Source: an uncultured Eubacteriales bacterium (GTDB taxonomy: Bacteria > Bacillota > Clostridia > Oscillospirales > Acutalibacteraceae). Taken from it: DNA of 6,005 nt. How positions within the stretch are numbered: position 1 is the first letter of the stretch; each line of letters begins with the position of its first letter. The DNA lies in the NCBI GenBank assembly GCA_934667845.1, contig CAKUMQ010000099.1, positions 1 to 6,005 of the forward strand, read 5' to 3'. A program made the position numbers and the translations under genes. This document shows, one piece after another, positions 5,139-6,005 of this stretch. Below the pieces are notes generated by a model. It saw only the letters and a list, made by a program, of their open reading frames with translations. It made no database searches and was not told the DNA's origin.

Positions 5139-5849
5139 ATGTGGTCGTTTCTGATGCAAACCCTGTCTGATCTGATCTATTTTGCGCTTCACGTCGTCCG
5201 TTCCGGCTCTTTTCCGAAGCCGCTGAGCCAAAAGGAGGAGGCGGACGCCTGGATCGCCTACCGCGAGCAGGGCGACCTGCACGCCCGCGACCGGCTGATC
5301 GAACACAATCTGCGGCTGGTCGCCCATATCATCCGCAAATATTACAGCTCCTCGCGTGAGCAGGACGATCTCATCTCCATCGGCACGATCGGGCTGATGA
5401 AGGCGGTATCCACCTTTGATTACACCAAGGGCACCCGTCTCGCCACCTATGCCGCCCGCTGCATCGAAAACGAGATCCGCATGTATTTCCGCGCCGGAAA
5501 GCGGCAGGCACAGGAGCTGTCGCTGTCGGAGCCGATCGACATGGACAAGGACGGCAATCCCCTCACGCTGATGGATGTGCTGGCGGCAGAGGATTCACTG
5601 GAGGAGGACACCGCCCTGCGCGTCAACAGCGAACGGCTCGGACGCTATATGCAGGACTGCCTTGACGACCGCGAGCGGGAGATCCTCGCCTATCGCTACG
5701 GGCTGATCGGCAGCGGGCAGACCCAGCATGAAGTGGCAAAGCGGTACAATATCTCCCGCTCCTATGTCTCCCGCATCGAGAAAAAGGCGCTGGAAAAACT
5801 GCGCAGACGCTTTGAGCAGGGCGATGTCCCGCGGCAGCCGGTGGAGTAG
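5139..5849 (+). CDS. sigK: Pro-sigma-K, late mother-cell RNA polymerase sigma factor
   Basis: Sigma-K directs the last wave of mother-cell transcription (coat, cortex maturation, mother-cell lysis). The 236-residue protein is close to the ~240 residues of B. subtilis pro-sigma-K. A hydrophobic pro-sequence spans about residues 1-20, followed by the sigma-K-specific FPKPLS (25-30). By alignment with the B. subtilis processing site, SpoIVFB-type intramembrane cleavage should occur around residues 18-20. Region 2 follows, with IEHNLRLVAHI (54-64), DLISIGTIGLMKAV (77-90) and LATYAARCIENEI (101-113). Region 3 contains SLSEPIDMDKDGN (128-140), and region 4 has a helix-turn-helix around 194-221 (NISRSYVSRIEKKAL). 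FPKPLS and the SRSYVSRIEKKAL end favour sigma-K over sigma-E. The gene is continuous, with no skin-type insertion. It is divergent from spo0A and followed by two hairpins. Confidence 0.94.
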   Translation: MWSFLMQTLSDLIYFALHVVRSGSFPKPLSQKEEADAWIAYREQGDLHARDRLIEHNLRLVAHIIRKYYSSSREQDDLISIGTIGLMKAVSTFDYTKGTRLATYAARCIENEIRMYFRAGKRQAQELSLSEPIDMDKDGNPLTLMDVLAAEDSLEEDTALRVNSERLGRYMQDCLDDREREILAYRYGLIGSGQTQHEVAKRYNISRSYVSRIEKKALEKLRRRFEQGDVPRQPVE

Positions 5850-5868
5850 CGCCATCTTAACGGGAACA

Positions 5869-5888
5869 GGCACAAACCCGGCACAAAC
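5869..5888. repeat. Short tandem repeat GGCACAAAC after sigK
   Basis: GGCACAAAC occurs at 5869-5877 and again at 5880-5888, an 11-bp period, in the sigK 3' untranslated region. It has no recognised function and may be chance. Confidence 0.4.
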
Positions 5889-5891
5889 AGC

Positions 5892-5929
5892 AACGCCCGT
5901 CCGCAGACAGTTGTCTGCGGACGGGCGTT
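5892..5929. repeat. Perfect 18-bp inverted repeat downstream of sigK
   Basis: The arms 5892-5909 and 5912-5929 are exactly complementary around only two bases (GT), so an RNA hairpin would open a few inner pairs. It is very GC-rich but followed by CAGCC and no thymine run. It is therefore a poor intrinsic terminator by itself. It may stabilise the 3' end, add to the terminator that follows, or be a protein site. Confidence 0.75.
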
Positions 5930-5940
5930 CAGCCTGTCAA

Positions 5941-5980
5941 AGAACCCATGCTTTCAAGGAGCGAGAGCATGGGTTTTCTT
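5941..5980 (+). terminator. Intrinsic terminator of sigK
   Basis: A stem of 10 Watson-Crick pairs (5943-5952 AACCCATGCT with 5966-5975 AGCATGGGTT) extends by a G-U and an A-U pair and closes a 13-nt loop. It is followed by TTCTT, making a thymine-rich run TTTTCTT. It lies about 90 bp past the sigK stop. Confidence 0.8.
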
Positions 5981-6005
5981 CGAAAATTGGAGAAACAGGG
6001 AGAAA

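Noticed and set aside
4916..5170. 84-codon plus-strand frame upstream of and overlapping sigK
   Set aside because: Different frame from sigK, no ribosome site or domain, and it spans the inverted repeat and likely promoter.

Overview
The window looks like chromosomal DNA of an endospore-forming, GC-rich Firmicute, most likely a Clostridia member of the Oscillospiraceae/Ruminococcaceae type. The evidence is a Firmicute CtsR/McsA/McsB/ClpC operon, Spo0A and pro-sigma-K, strong Shine-Dalgarno sequences, and GC-rich coding DNA separated by AT-richer control regions. The lineage below class level is inference.

Left half (1-3490, minus strand): a tightly packed heat-shock/protein-quality-control operon read leftwards, ctsR-mcsA-mcsB-clpC. 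clpC runs off the left edge, so only its first ~485 codons are present. CtsR is the repressor. McsA and McsB form the protein-arginine kinase that inactivates CtsR and tags proteins. ClpC is the AAA+ unfoldase that takes arginine-phosphorylated proteins to ClpP. The operon has a clear sigma-A promoter at 3535-3562. Its -35 element and spacer lie under two adjoining CtsR-box-like operators (3547-3579), which fits autorepression.

Middle (3491-3967): a 244-bp control region, then a 43-residue plus-strand gene for a tiny cysteine-rich protein with one membrane helix. It is preceded by a sequence matching the Bacillus sigma-K promoter consensus. A strong hairpin separates it from the convergent spo0A.

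Right half (3968-6005): spo0A on the minus strand and sigK on the plus strand are divergent, sharing a 400-bp intergenic region. That region holds a perfect 0A-box core, a plausible sigma-A promoter for spo0A, and an inverted repeat with GGACAA cores just upstream of sigK. sigK is intact and keeps its N-terminal pro-sequence. Two hairpins follow it, the second a typical intrinsic terminator.

The window therefore places the first master regulator of sporulation (Spo0A), the last mother-cell sigma factor (sigma-K) and a probable sigma-K target gene beside the Clp stress operon. No mobile elements, CRISPR arrays, tRNAs or rRNAs were seen. No wholly new system is evident. The most novel items are the small cysteine-rich gene with its sigma-K-like promoter, the unusual acidic pocket of Spo0A, and the spo0A/sigK divergent arrangement.
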